DNA of 64,000 nt from contig VXAA01007212.1 of the NCBI GenBank assembly GCA_013399115.1, positions 755,600 to 819,599 on the forward strand. Reading direction: 5' to 3'. Shown in pieces: positions 53,701-64,000 of this stretch (its first letter is position 1; each line of letters begins with the position of its first letter). The position numbers were made by a program, and so were the translations under genes. A model generated the notes under the pieces. That model was given only the letters and a program-made list of their open reading frames with translations. It was not told the origin of the DNA and did no database searches. This DNA comes from Anseranas semipalmata. Its lineage: Eukaryota > Chordata > Aves > Anseriformes > Anseranatidae.

Positions 53701-56700
53701 CCTCCACTGAGTCACTGCATACATTGCAGATCATTAGATGGCACCCAGCTGCACCTGTAGTGTCTGGAGCTCCACAACTTGTACGTATATGTGTCTTGTA
53801 TATATAAGATACATTGCTTCAGTAGGTCTCTAACAAAGCATGCCTCTAACAAAAAAAATCATACTGCTGAAAAATACAAAGCCATTTTTGCCTGGTAGCG
53901 TCTCAATTCAAGAGGTGAGGGAGAAGAGTGCTCAGGTACTGCTGTTTTCCTCAGGGATTTTGCACAGGTAGTAACTTCTTTTCTGGCACACAGAGATCAC
54001 AGTCTCTTCTTTGGCTCCCATTATACAAGCTGAGCTTTCAGGCAGTGGAACAAACCCTGGTGCTCGAGGCTCTGCAGCCTCACTTGGGTTTCGGGCACAC
54101 AGAGAATTTCTCAGCTGGTTTACATCTCCATGCTGCTTTTCAGACTTTTCTGACCTCCAAAAAGCAAGGTTAAATAAGAGCGTTATTAATCTACAGAGGC
54201 ATAGGCAAGCCTAATTTAACCTGAAAGCAAAGTGTGGGGGATTTCTTCTAAACAAGAATTTGTTAGAGACCCATCTCCCTTCTCCTTATGCTGCCACAAG
54301 TGGCACTAAAGGCTTACATCTTGAAAGACAACAGCTGCCTTCTCGCGATATTCCTACATAATCCAGGGATGAAAATAAATTTGAATTTCAGTTCTCATTG
54401 TTAGTGAAGAGAGAGCAAAGAACTACTTCTTGTTGAGACAAGCTGAACATGGCTCATGTAGAAGGAGGCTATTTTTAATCTTAAATGTGCGGACCTCTTG
54501 CCTGAGATCCTAGCTGGAGGCCTGACTTGGCTGGGAGTGGTATGGGAGGAAGAGATATTACAATTAAGGACACTGAAAGCAGTCACTCAGATGTTTTTCC
54601 CACCACTGTAGAGTCAGTGTTTTAAAGCACAACCTGAACTTCAAACATCAGCCAGATAATATATTTCTGTTTTTTTTTTTTTTTTTTTAATTGTCTTTGC
54701 TCCCCCACCTTATGTTGCTGACACGTATTTTCAGCCATGATTCCCTCCTGGAGGCTTCCCTCCTGGAAGTGATACCCAAACGTTAGGTCTTGGCAAGGCC
54801 AGGAACAGGCAATTGTGCAGTTGTGGTACTTGGAATCAACCTGGGGGCTCAAAGTGGCACCTTAAAAAGCCAATGAAACAGGTAGAGGAGATAGTATAAA
54901 AACAGTATTATACCATGGACCTTCTCAGGAATGAATAAGCCACACAAAGTAATTCAGAGTAAAGTTTCTGACGTCTTTCTGGGTAGCTACATACACAGGA
55001 AAACAGCAGAAATTGTTCTTAGCAAGAAGATGGCACCTTTGGCCTTTCATAAATCTGTCACTTTGAATGTACTTTGATAACATATGGGTGGTGGTGGTGA
55101 ATAACATGGAAGAGAAAAAGTAGGGTACACACCCATTTCATTCTTTCATTAATTACGTAGACCCACAGGGAAACCTATGGCTTGCCTACAGAGCTGCAAA
55201 TCCTTCCAGTAGTTCTTCTGCATAAACCCAAGAGACTGCTTGCAGCCCGGTCTGTTAACAAACAGTAGAAAACATCCCTAATGAACTGACTGCCGTCTGT
55301 GACTTTGGGGGGCTTCCCTTCAATACCAGGCTAGGCAGAATGAGCTGGGCGTCTAAGAGAAACAGTAATTTTCTCCATGAAACTCAGTTTAATGGCAAAC
55401 AAGTGGCCTGCACTTTGTGGCAGCTGGTTGGCAGCTCTGCTGCACTGGGTTGGCAGTCCCGGTCCAGAGCCCAGCACAACGGCATAACCACCACAGCTCC
55501 CTCCGTGGTGGCACGCAGATGTGGGGACAGCTCAGAAAACAGCCCCAAATGCAATGCCTAGACAATCTCACCCAGCCTTCCCCATCCTGCATCCTGGTGA
55601 GCAAGACACACTGGCAGTAAATGATAGTGGACTGGAAACTCCTTATTCTGTATTTGCAAAATGTTCAGCGTAACAATGCTCTGATAACAACTCTGGCATT
55701 ATCATAGTACAAACAGTAAATATTGCATGTGCACGTGCAGTAGCTAAGCTTCTCCTACCCCACACATGCTTTGCTGCTTGGATGTGGAGGAGTGAGGTTA
55801 TCAGAATACACAGTGAGCAAACAAAGCAAGAAAAGAAGTAACTGGGGAAGGAGAACAGCTTGGGCCAGGGTCTCCCCATGCATGCCACTGTGTGGAACTG
55901 GCACCAGCTCCCAAGTCAGCACAGAGCTGACCACCTTGCTGCACGCTGCATGCACACATCCTCTCCCAAAGCTTATCTGGCCTCCTAGTGAACCATCTGA
56001 CACTCCTCTCCTCCTCTATTTGCAGGAGGAAGGGAGGATGCAGGAAGGGAGTGTTTTAGGATAAGTGTCTGACACCCAGCAGCTTGACCCTTTACTGGCT
56101 CAAACTGCTGACTAAAGGCTGCTGTTGCAGGCAGCCCTCTGTCCTTTTTTTTTTTTTTTTTCTCCAGATTATGACTGTATTTTCTCAAATTTAATTTCTG
56201 ATTAATAATCAGTTCTGGTTTTAGCAGTTGCCTGACATTCAAGATAATGCACAGAAATCTCATTATTGCTTCTTTATTCTTCATTCTTCCTGCCCCATAT
56301 GCTCTCTTCACTGTGCTTGCAAAGTCCCACCACTCACTTCAAAGAACCATCAAGATGTCTGGGGGCTGTCCTGGGACTTTACTGCTCACCTCCTGTCTTC
56401 CCCCATCTCTTCCTATGATTTGTTCAAGATCCTCCCTTTCTGCACCACATTACATATACATTGCATACATTCTGTGGGAAGGAACACCTCATTATTCAGT
56501 TTTGTGAGGGCCTCAAGTAATTCCGGGTAACAAAAAAACTCATTATTTTTTAACAAAACTAATTATAACTGTTAGACTGATATAAATGATATGCGCTATT
56601 ACAAAAAAGCACAATGTTATTTATGGTCTTTATTAACAATCTGAAAAAAAAAAAAACCACTTGTCTTTACTATTGCTTTTCTGAGCAAATGCTCTCCACT

Positions 56701-57439
56701 GCTGGTGGGTAATCCCACTGCTGGTTTATCCATTCATGATCACACCTGCACTCTACAGTAGGATTTATACCGGATCTTTGGCTATATTAAACTGGCCTTT
56801 ACTGATAGTATATAAATCTCCTCTACATGTGGATCTCCACTTCTGTGCACGAAGGGGTACTGGTTTCCAATGCAGTGGGTGAAAGCAGCATTGGGAAGGA
56901 AAGGATTATTTTCAGCTACCTGGTGACCGATAATAAATTGTGTTATCCTCTGCAGTTTCATGGATGCTCGGTTCAGTTATGAGCTTTATCCAATAGATGG
57001 CTCCTCAGTAGCAGGAAGCATTCTTCCCCTGCTCTCCTTCCCTTCAGAGAGTTTCAGTTTGACTTTCTAATATTTACACATCCATTATCTTGCAAATATA
57101 GGCATTTTACGCACACTGATAAACACACAGAAGAAGCGCGTGTGCATGAATGAAAGAACAAAAGAAAAATTAGATGGCATTTTATATATTTTCATGCCAC
57201 TTTGTCCTCTGCCAGTATAGGGATGCATGAAAAATGACAGTCAGGCAGCACTGTGGTCTGGAACGCTTCCTAAAGTCACACACTAAAAAAAAAATACAAC
57301 TTCAGAAACACATGAATATTAACAGCATGCCAGAATACCAGCCGTCTTTTTCCCCCAAAATATGAGGGCATCTCCCACATCTTACAGATCCCTGACTGAG
57401 CAATACTTAAGCAACTTACAGGCATCATTACTCCTCTGT

Positions 57440-57680
57440 CAATGAAAGATTTTTCACAAGGAAAAAAAGAATCCTATCTGTAATTATTGATATAATGAAC
57501 CAGGAGAGCTCTCTGTAATTGGCAAAATGCCACAGGGTGCAAGCTAATATCATTATGAGTAACACTGCCATTTCTGAGATGGGGAAAGTGAATAGGCTTT
57601 TGTTGTTTTCCAGAAAAACATAACAAGTATAATAATAGCAAAACCGGAGACATTAATTACATTCAGACAAATCATGTTTA
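57440..57680. promoter_or_regulatory. Candidate conserved noncoding element
   Basis: A unique AT-rich block contains ctgtaattattgatataatg, ctgtaattggcaaaatgcc and acattaattacattcag. It holds homeodomain-type cores (TAATTA, TAATTG) and no coding frame. The assignment is by texture only. Confidence 0.25.
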
Positions 57681-58061
57681 TCCCAGATAGGCAACTGTGA
57701 CTTCCCTCAATCAGAAGAACAGTTCCCAGTCTTTTCTGTCCTGAGATCTATCTTCCATCTCACAAAGATCTGGTCAAACACCTGCCAGTGACCCCAGTTT
57801 GGGGATCGTGACCATCTGGTTAGACCACACAAGTGAAAAGTGAAAACAGAACACCCACGATAAATAACAAATCTCATAGAAGCCAGACCACGACACTTTA
57901 AATCCCTACAGATTAAATCCCCACACTTCAATGGGGCACAACTATAAGCCCACTTTACCTGCTGTTAGCATTTAAAATAATAGCATTCCTAATAACAACA
58001 TTTATGCTTGAAATATTAAGTTGCTTTGAAAAAATGGGGATAAGGCACCAGTTTAGTATAA

Positions 58062-58097
58062 ACATACATATAAATATATATATATATAAATACATAT
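58062..58097. repeat. (TA)n tract
   Basis: catacatataaatatatata continuing to tatataaatacat. A second short TA/CA tract is at 52777-52797. Confidence 0.9.
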
Positions 58098-58739
58098 TTT
58101 ACAGATCCTAACATTAACACAATTACAACCATAATAACAACTGTGTTGAGAGAAAAAATAAATGTTTTGGCCCTGTTCAAAGCTCAGCACACAACCACTG
58201 TTTACATTTCAGTGCTCCAAAAGAACTTGCCAAATGCCATACCTCAGACCAGCTTTTTGTTAGCTTAAAATTGGAAATTTGTACCAACCCACATTTTGCT
58301 TACTCCAGCACAAACTCATGGACTGTGACACTGTTGCTTCCCTTTACTCGTTAGCAGACACCCCAAAGAGTCCTCCAGCCTAGTGGGTACTGAGCAGAAA
58401 AACAGGGCATGCACGGATCGCCCCATGCTCTGGGGACCCCTCAGTTGGCACAGGGGCCCTTTGTGTGCCCAGACCTTGTCACAGCACACAGCAACTGTGG
58501 CATCGCTCTAAATCGTGCAAGGAGCAGATTTAACCCCTGGCCAGTCCCAATCCTGGCGAAACACAGAAGGTCCGTTTTTCCTCCTTTCTCTCCCAAAGGA
58601 TGCTGCAGTCAGCAGAACTTACCCCGACCCAAAGCCAAGCCTGCAGACTTTAACCTCCTCCTCTTTTTAAAGGGCCAAGTTACAAACACACTGAAAATCA
58701 GAGTTCACAACTGAAATACTGACAACACTTTTCACCGTG

Positions 58740-59000
58740 GAGCAGTTTAAAACAGGCAGCAGTGATATTAATTAAGCTGTTAATAATGGATTGTGGCACA
58801 AAGCAATTTATCAAGTTTCCATTGTAATTAAAATCACTGAATATTTGGGCACTTGCAAGGCACCTAGCTCTCCCTGCTTCTGAAGCTTTACATTTTAATG
58901 TGAATTATGGCTCCCTCTCCCAAGAGACCTGCTAAAAAGCCCATTTTAATTGGTATGTTTTTAATTGAGATTACATTATTAAAAAGTGTACATTTCTGAT
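58740..59000. promoter_or_regulatory. Candidate conserved noncoding element, homeodomain-core-rich
   Basis: The block has TAATTA cores at 58769-58774 (within TTAATTAA) and 58825-58830. It also has two ttttaattg words near 58944 and 58960, and ggattgtggcacaaagc. It is unique sequence. A minus-strand open frame (58888-59379) overlaps its right part, but the protein is unrecognisable and probably chance. Confidence 0.33.
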
Positions 59001-59033
59001 GATGAGAGAAAGGAGGTGCTCGGCTCCCCTCTA

Positions 59034-59050
59034 GTCTCTCTCTCTCTCTT
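59034..59050. repeat. (CT)n tract
   Basis: tctctctctctctctct, short and uninterrupted. Confidence 0.9.
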
Positions 59051-60329
59051 AGATGTAGCTTGCTTATCCCAGCAGGAGGAGAAAACAAAGGGTAGTCACT
59101 CCGAAGAAAGCGAAGAAAGCCCTGTGCAGCCAAAGGTAATGAGGGCAGGGCAGGGCTGCCATTGACTTTTGTGGTGCAGGATTTCTTAGGCAGATTTTTG
59201 GGGAGGGAGAGGAACTGCCACAACCATTTGGGCTGCTCTTTAGCAAAAGGCAGAGCGAGGAATGCCACGCAGAGATTCCTGCCTCGCAGCCAGCTGACAT
59301 CGAGGGCATGTTCCAGAAAGCCTCTCCTTAAGGCTTCCAGCGACAGAGAATCTGTCATTTCCCATAATAAGGGACTCAAATGTTAAATTATCCTCAAAAT
59401 ACAGAAACAGTCATGAGCGGCTGGGGTTTACCAAAGGCCTCCATCTCTGCTGGCTTCAGCAGGCTGAGGAAGGAGAGGCAGCTCCCAGGGCAGCCCGGGC
59501 ACGGTGGCAAGAAGAGAATGGCCCCAGAGAACAAAGTTGGTCACTTCTGTGCATTGAGGTGGCCACCACGCTCAAAAAAAAAAAAAAAGCAACTTCATGC
59601 ACTTGGCAACAAAATGCTGACCACATAAATGGTTATTCTGTTGGCAAGATGGGCTGTCGGTGTCTCTTATAGAAGGAGTATGGATCTGCTAAGGTAAGTA
59701 GACAGAAGAGAAAAGGGAGAAATATCAAAGGAGTGCAAAGTAGATACCAACAGTTGAGACAGATCAAGGGAAAAAGCCTCCAGAGATCAAAACATACCAA
59801 CAAATGGACAAGACGGTTGAACCAGAATGAAATATCTTGGAACAGCTTTTTCATAACTGCTTCAGAAAAGGTCATGCTGTATTGCAAAAAGACGGCAGTG
59901 CATGGAGCTGAGAGAGGTTACTGTAGGCAAATAGAGACACAGAGAGACTAACAGAGAAACATTCCAAGATCAACCCAGTGATACCCCAAGTGCTGCAACT
60001 CCCCTTGTAGTTCTGGGAGTGAGTCAGGGAAGAAGGAAGGTGAACCAATAACAGATAAAAGAAGAAAAGACAAAATTTGAAACAAAATCGAAAATGATAA
60101 AACCAGCAGAGAAAGGGTACACTCTGCTATTGCAGTTAGGTCAATAAATCTCTGATTTTTTTTCTAAATGAAGAATTTAGGTGCTGCTGCCTACTTACAT
60201 GTCAGAAAAAGTCTGTAGAGGCAAAGGACCTGAACAAGCTATTGCTCTGTATGGAAGGTAAAACACATACATAAAACTCCCAGGGCCAGGCAACAGATCC
60301 CTTGCAGGTTTAGATAAAGGGTAAGGTTG

Positions 60330-60353
60330 AAAAAAAAAAAAAAAAAAAAAAAA
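60330..60353. repeat. Poly-A run, 24 bases
   Basis: The longest homopolymer in the window. Similar runs are A15 at 21247-21261, A15 at 59574-59588, T18 at 48305-48322, T19 at 54670-54688, T17 at 56145-56161 and T20 at 62375-62394. No retroposed gene or target-site duplication was recognised next to them. Confidence 0.95.
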
Positions 60354-60929
60354 GAACTTTAAACAAATTGAGATTAGAGGCTATATCCCACCTTGGCATT
60401 AAAGGTCACCAACCTGCTATGCAGGAAATTAATCTCCAGACGATTTTGTTCTATGACAAGATTCCTTCTGTTTGTTGCTCAAAAAACCCACACCCTGGAT
60501 GAAGACCAGATCACAGATTAGGCAGGAAAAAGGAAGGGCTTTCAGTGACCTAAAGCAGGCTTTTCTGAGAAACTTGGGAGGGACAGACCACAAGAGTAAT
60601 ATAGAGAAGAGAGGAGGAACTGAGAGAGAGCAGAATTAGAAAAGAAAGCAAATGGGCACAATTTCAGGGTGAGGAATTTCCTTTCAGTCAAAGGGACAAA
60701 TACTGACACTATACCATGAAGGAAAGCAAACAAAAGGAAGTAAGAAAAGATATGTCAGAAAAATCTTACTTTATGCTGAGGGAATCACAAAGGAAAACAA
60801 TGTTTCCAGGCCTATAGGAAAATGACCCTAAAAGACACATGTAACACTGCTTAGGCTAGATATTTTGCACAGATGAGAACATGCAACAGAAGGACCAGAT
60901 TACTTACTGATTTGGCATGTATCAACAGA

Positions 60930-61480
60930 TATATGACTACATCAGTCTGCCCTGAGTGCTAGGGTAGAAAGGCAGCTGGAGATGCTCTACTCCCTTCCCA
61001 CAAGGAAGGGAGCCACGCACATAGCGAGGTCTCACCGGGTACGTGCAACTTCTGTGACTCAATACCTAGCAACATTTCCCCAAAGACACACAACAAGCCA
61101 ACAGGTTGCAACAGCCTTGATCCAGTTATTTTCTCTGACTGGAGTATCAGGAGAGATTCTGACTAAGCAGGGGACAAACTTTATGTCTAAGGTCATGAAA
61201 CAGCAGTATTGAGTACTAGGTATAAAAAGTATTAAAACCTGTGCCACATCCTCCTCAAACAGATGGCCTTTCAGAAAGATTTAATCAGATACTGAAATGC
61301 ATGCTGCGAATACTCATTACTAGCACAGGATCAGGCTGGGACAAGTGGCCAGCACTGACGTGATTGCCTACAGGGAATTACCACAGGCATAAACAGGATT
61401 TTCAATGTTTCAGCTTCTCTCTGGATGACAGGGTCCCCTTGCCATCACAGGGGAAGCCTGAGAGGGTAAAGCAAGAAATT
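60930..61480 (+). pseudogene. Decayed integrase segment of an LTR retroelement (Ty3/gypsy- or retrovirus-like)
   Basis: Plus-strand translations show ordered pieces of a retroelement integrase in different frames. A zinc-finger-like CPEC lies at 60948-60959 and is followed at once by a TAG stop. A core-domain stretch (61080-61209) contains GEILTKQGTNFMS and ends at TGA 61210-61212. A PQTDG motif at 61253-61267 followed by ERFN lies in another frame. A WDKW block follows, then TGA at 61361-61363, and a last weak piece runs to about 61480. There are at least three stops and two frame changes, so no protein can be made. The second acid of the catalytic triad, normally Asp in the T-D-x-G motif, is Lys here; the Glu after PQTDG is kept. 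I saw no convincing reverse transcriptase, gag, envelope or LTRs nearby, so this is a fragment. PQTDG favours Ty3/gypsy-type elements, but a retroviral origin is not excluded. Confidence 0.8.
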
Positions 61481-64000
61481 CATGCGGGGTGGGCCTGGTC
61501 TAGCTTACAGGGGAGAAGCAAGAGACCCAGGCCCTTATAAGGAACAACCACCTTCTTTTGGCTTCCTCCCTTTTTAACCTGGGCTGGTCAAGCCACCACA
61601 AAGCTCAGTGACACCAACCAGTGTTTGCTGGATTCCACGTTCAAAGCACAACGGGCTCTTACTTTTCTTACTTTTACGGACACACAAGAACAGAACCATG
61701 ACCACTCCCTCTCCTTCAGTATCAAGAACAGGAAGAGCAGGGCATAAACACAACAACCAGCACATAGAAGGAGGTGTAAAATGAGCTGCCCAAAAGAAAG
61801 TAAAAAAAAAGGCAAATCAAAAAGAGGACTTTTGCTCTCCCCTAGAAGGGTGGAGCAGTTTCTTTGAAAAAGACAGGTTTGTCATTTAATTCTTCCCTTC
61901 TCCAATTTTTCAGAGAAATTTTACCACAAATGTAATTTGAAAGAGTCCTTACACTATCTTTTGGCCTGGATTTTTGTTAAACAATATTTTAAGAGACTGC
62001 TTTTACCATATAAACACAATCTTAAAAAGTCACTAAAACCCTTGACATTACCAACAGCTGAGCATGTGGGTTTATTTATTTTTACTCTGGATGAAAAAGC
62101 CTTTTTTCAACACTAAAAAAAACCACCCCTCTCAATTAAAAGATGTTTCTCATATGCTGTAGATCAGCAAAGCCAAATGTCCATATTCACTTCCTGCAAT
62201 GGCTGGTGAAAATAGGAGGAAAATGCATGCAAGGCTTATTGACAGCAGTGTTTAAGACCTTCCTCCCTGCGACTCTGAAGGCATCCTGTTGGCCTAGTGA
62301 CTTTCTGTGGACTAATGGTGCTATAGGGTGCATCTGAACCTCCCTTGTTCTGCCCAGCAAGGGGTAAAGATACCTTTTTTTTTTTTTTTTTTTTGAAGGC
62401 CCTCTGAAGTAGCTCCTCCACACATCTCTTAGCATGTGAGGTAGGTTACCTTTTTCTGCAGAGATACTCACATTTTCCCAGTACTGCCTTCCAGATCATT
62501 TCTGGCAACCCCAGATATCCAAAAACTTCACCAACCTAGTCAGTATGAACATCATGGTTCTTTGATTTCACTTCCATCCTTTGGTACAAGTCTATGTTCT
62601 TGCAAGCTGAAGCATGTGAGCAGTGCTCCAAGAAGTCAGTGAGATTGCTCAGGTGCACGATGGCAGTTTGGAGCCTAGACTGTGGCTGAGGTGGGACATG
62701 TGAGATATCAGATAGGGACACTGCTACTGAAGAACTGAAGATAAACAGCAGTGGCTGAAAAGACTAAAAGGGAGTGTGGCAAGATGGAATTATTGGGAAG
62801 AGAGTCCCAGATGTCAGATTATTTTGTTATGGTAGCTGCAGGGCTTGTTGGAGTGAGGCAAATAATATATACATTATGCCACCTGCCTGTTCCTTGCCTA
62901 GGATCTATAAAGTACTCTGATCCATAACAGAGGAGGCAGTAGAAATGGTGTGATAAGAGCAAAGGGTGAGTAATAGCAAGCAGATCTAGTACGTGGTCGC
63001 TGGATGCAGGTAACCAAGCAGACATTTGCTATCTCCTTGTGACTGCAGTGCTCGTAAAGTTCACAGGTGTGCTGGGCTGCAGAACTGGGACAGATGCAGC
63101 AGTAATGCAAAACTCTTCCTCATTCCCCAACACGCCTCAGGGAGGTGAGAAAGTCACCGTTATCCTTACTTATTCTGTCCTTGATCTCTTTTGAGCAGAG
63201 ATACTGCAGAACTGCATTTCACGATGAAAGCACCTCAGCCAGACATGTCAGCCCAAGCCTGAAACCAAAAGATCCTGTTTGGTAGGCCAGCAATTAATCT
63301 TTGGAAAGATAACAACAGACTGACCAAGAAATTTCAACTAGTGACCAAAAGTAATAAGGATTTCAAGTTCATTTCCCTCTAAGGATTTGAGGCTTTGCTG
63401 TGTTTAAATGTCCACTTAAGAAATCCTGAGAAAGTTATAAAATTCATTAAAAACTTAATCTTAAAAAAAAAAAAGAAAGATTTTTCTTCAAATTTGGAAG
63501 GAAGGAACGCAACTTTGAAGGCAAGCATTAATGGACGGATTTTTAAAAGCCGCTGAATAACTAAAACTCCTTTTAACATAATGCTACTTTTTATCCTGTT
63601 AGAATCACCGTGTACTGCCCAAGCACAGAAACCAGATTTAATGTTCAGAAGATTTTTAATATACTCCAGAGGAATGATACTCTTCTGCTTAAAACAGCAG
63701 AGATACAGGTTTGAGATTTGTGTTCAGACCCCATATTTAGCACAAATTCCCTCTATATCTTTAAAGCACATTTACTATTCTTGAAAGCCCACTTCACTTT
63801 CCTCCTGACAAAGGCAGTGGATAAGAACATGATCAAACCGTGAGAACAGCCTCGTGGAACAGAAACGCAGCGTCCCTTCCACAGACTTAACAAAACAAAA
63901 GGACCAGACTGATCCTTTGTTTTACTGACTTTATTAATCAATAAAAATGGATTATTTTATATTGCCATGTAGTATGTATCCTTAAATGGACATCACCTTC
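61481..64000. other. Noncoding
   Basis: No exon recognised. Contains a T20 run at 62375-62394. The first few hundred bases may still belong to the retroelement, but no LTR with TG...CA ends could be recognised. Confidence 0.45.

Larger units (their letters stand above)
53701..60929. other. Noncoding; presumed TBXAS1 intron 5' of the exon or upstream DNA
   Basis: Apart from the two enhancer-like blocks and simple repeats, nothing is recognisable. From about 59.9 to 60.8 kb the plus strand is markedly purine-rich (many aga/gaa words), leading into the retroelement integrase remnant. That purine-rich part could be decayed upstream element sequence, but no reverse-transcriptase motif was seen. 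Confidence 0.45.

Noticed and set aside
58888..59379. 163-codon minus-strand open frame
   Set aside because: Composition follows a CT-repeat and AT-rich noncoding block; no recognisable domain.
1..64000. CRISPR arrays, bacterial operons, rRNA or tRNA genes
   Set aside because: No regularly spaced repeats, no Shine-Dalgarno-linked gene series and no cloverleaf or rRNA core sequences were recognised; the window is vertebrate nuclear DNA.

Overview
The window looks like nuclear DNA of a vertebrate, most likely a bird. It has split-gene architecture, no run of closely packed genes, low coding density and simple repeats. CR1-type LINE fragments with the typical avian 3' end are present, and interspersed repeats are sparse. 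No bacterial, plasmid or phage organisation is visible.

I can defend one protein-coding segment. It is a 315-bp internal exon on the minus strand (47694 down to 47380) of thromboxane-A synthase (TBXAS1, CYP5A1), with a consensus acceptor and donor and phase 0 at both ends. It encodes the part of the P450 around the I helix. I looked for the heme-binding loop, the K-helix (ETLR) exon and the C-helix exon on the expected sides and did not find them. The rest of the window is therefore best read as long TBXAS1 introns, possibly with intergenic DNA at the edges. That reading is an inference.

Layout. 1-1.1 kb: GC-rich, CpG-island-like patch. 1.1-11.4 kb: unremarkable noncoding DNA with small repeats. 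11.37-11.49 kb: CR1 3' end, followed by an AT-rich block with several homeodomain-type TAATTA cores that looks like a conserved noncoding element. 12.1-28.5 kb: noncoding, with a poly-C run and a long GT microsatellite. 28.5-28.9 kb: a second enhancer-like block. 29.95-30.4 kb: very old CR1/L3-like LINE remnant. 30.4-47.4 kb: noncoding, presumed intron downstream of the exon. 47.38-47.69 kb: TBXAS1 exon. 47.7-60.9 kb: presumed upstream intron with an old CR1 copy (53.5 kb) and two more enhancer-like blocks (57.5 and 58.8 kb). 60.93-61.48 kb: decayed integrase segment of an LTR retroelement. 61.5-64 kb: noncoding.

I found no convincing undescribed system. The points most worth a second look are the canonical I-helix threonines of this TBXAS1 exon (mammalian orthologues, as I recall them, have Ile/Val-Ile there), the CpG-island-like patch at the left edge, and the TAATTA-rich blocks. 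Conservation, repeat family names and intron sizes are judged by eye.
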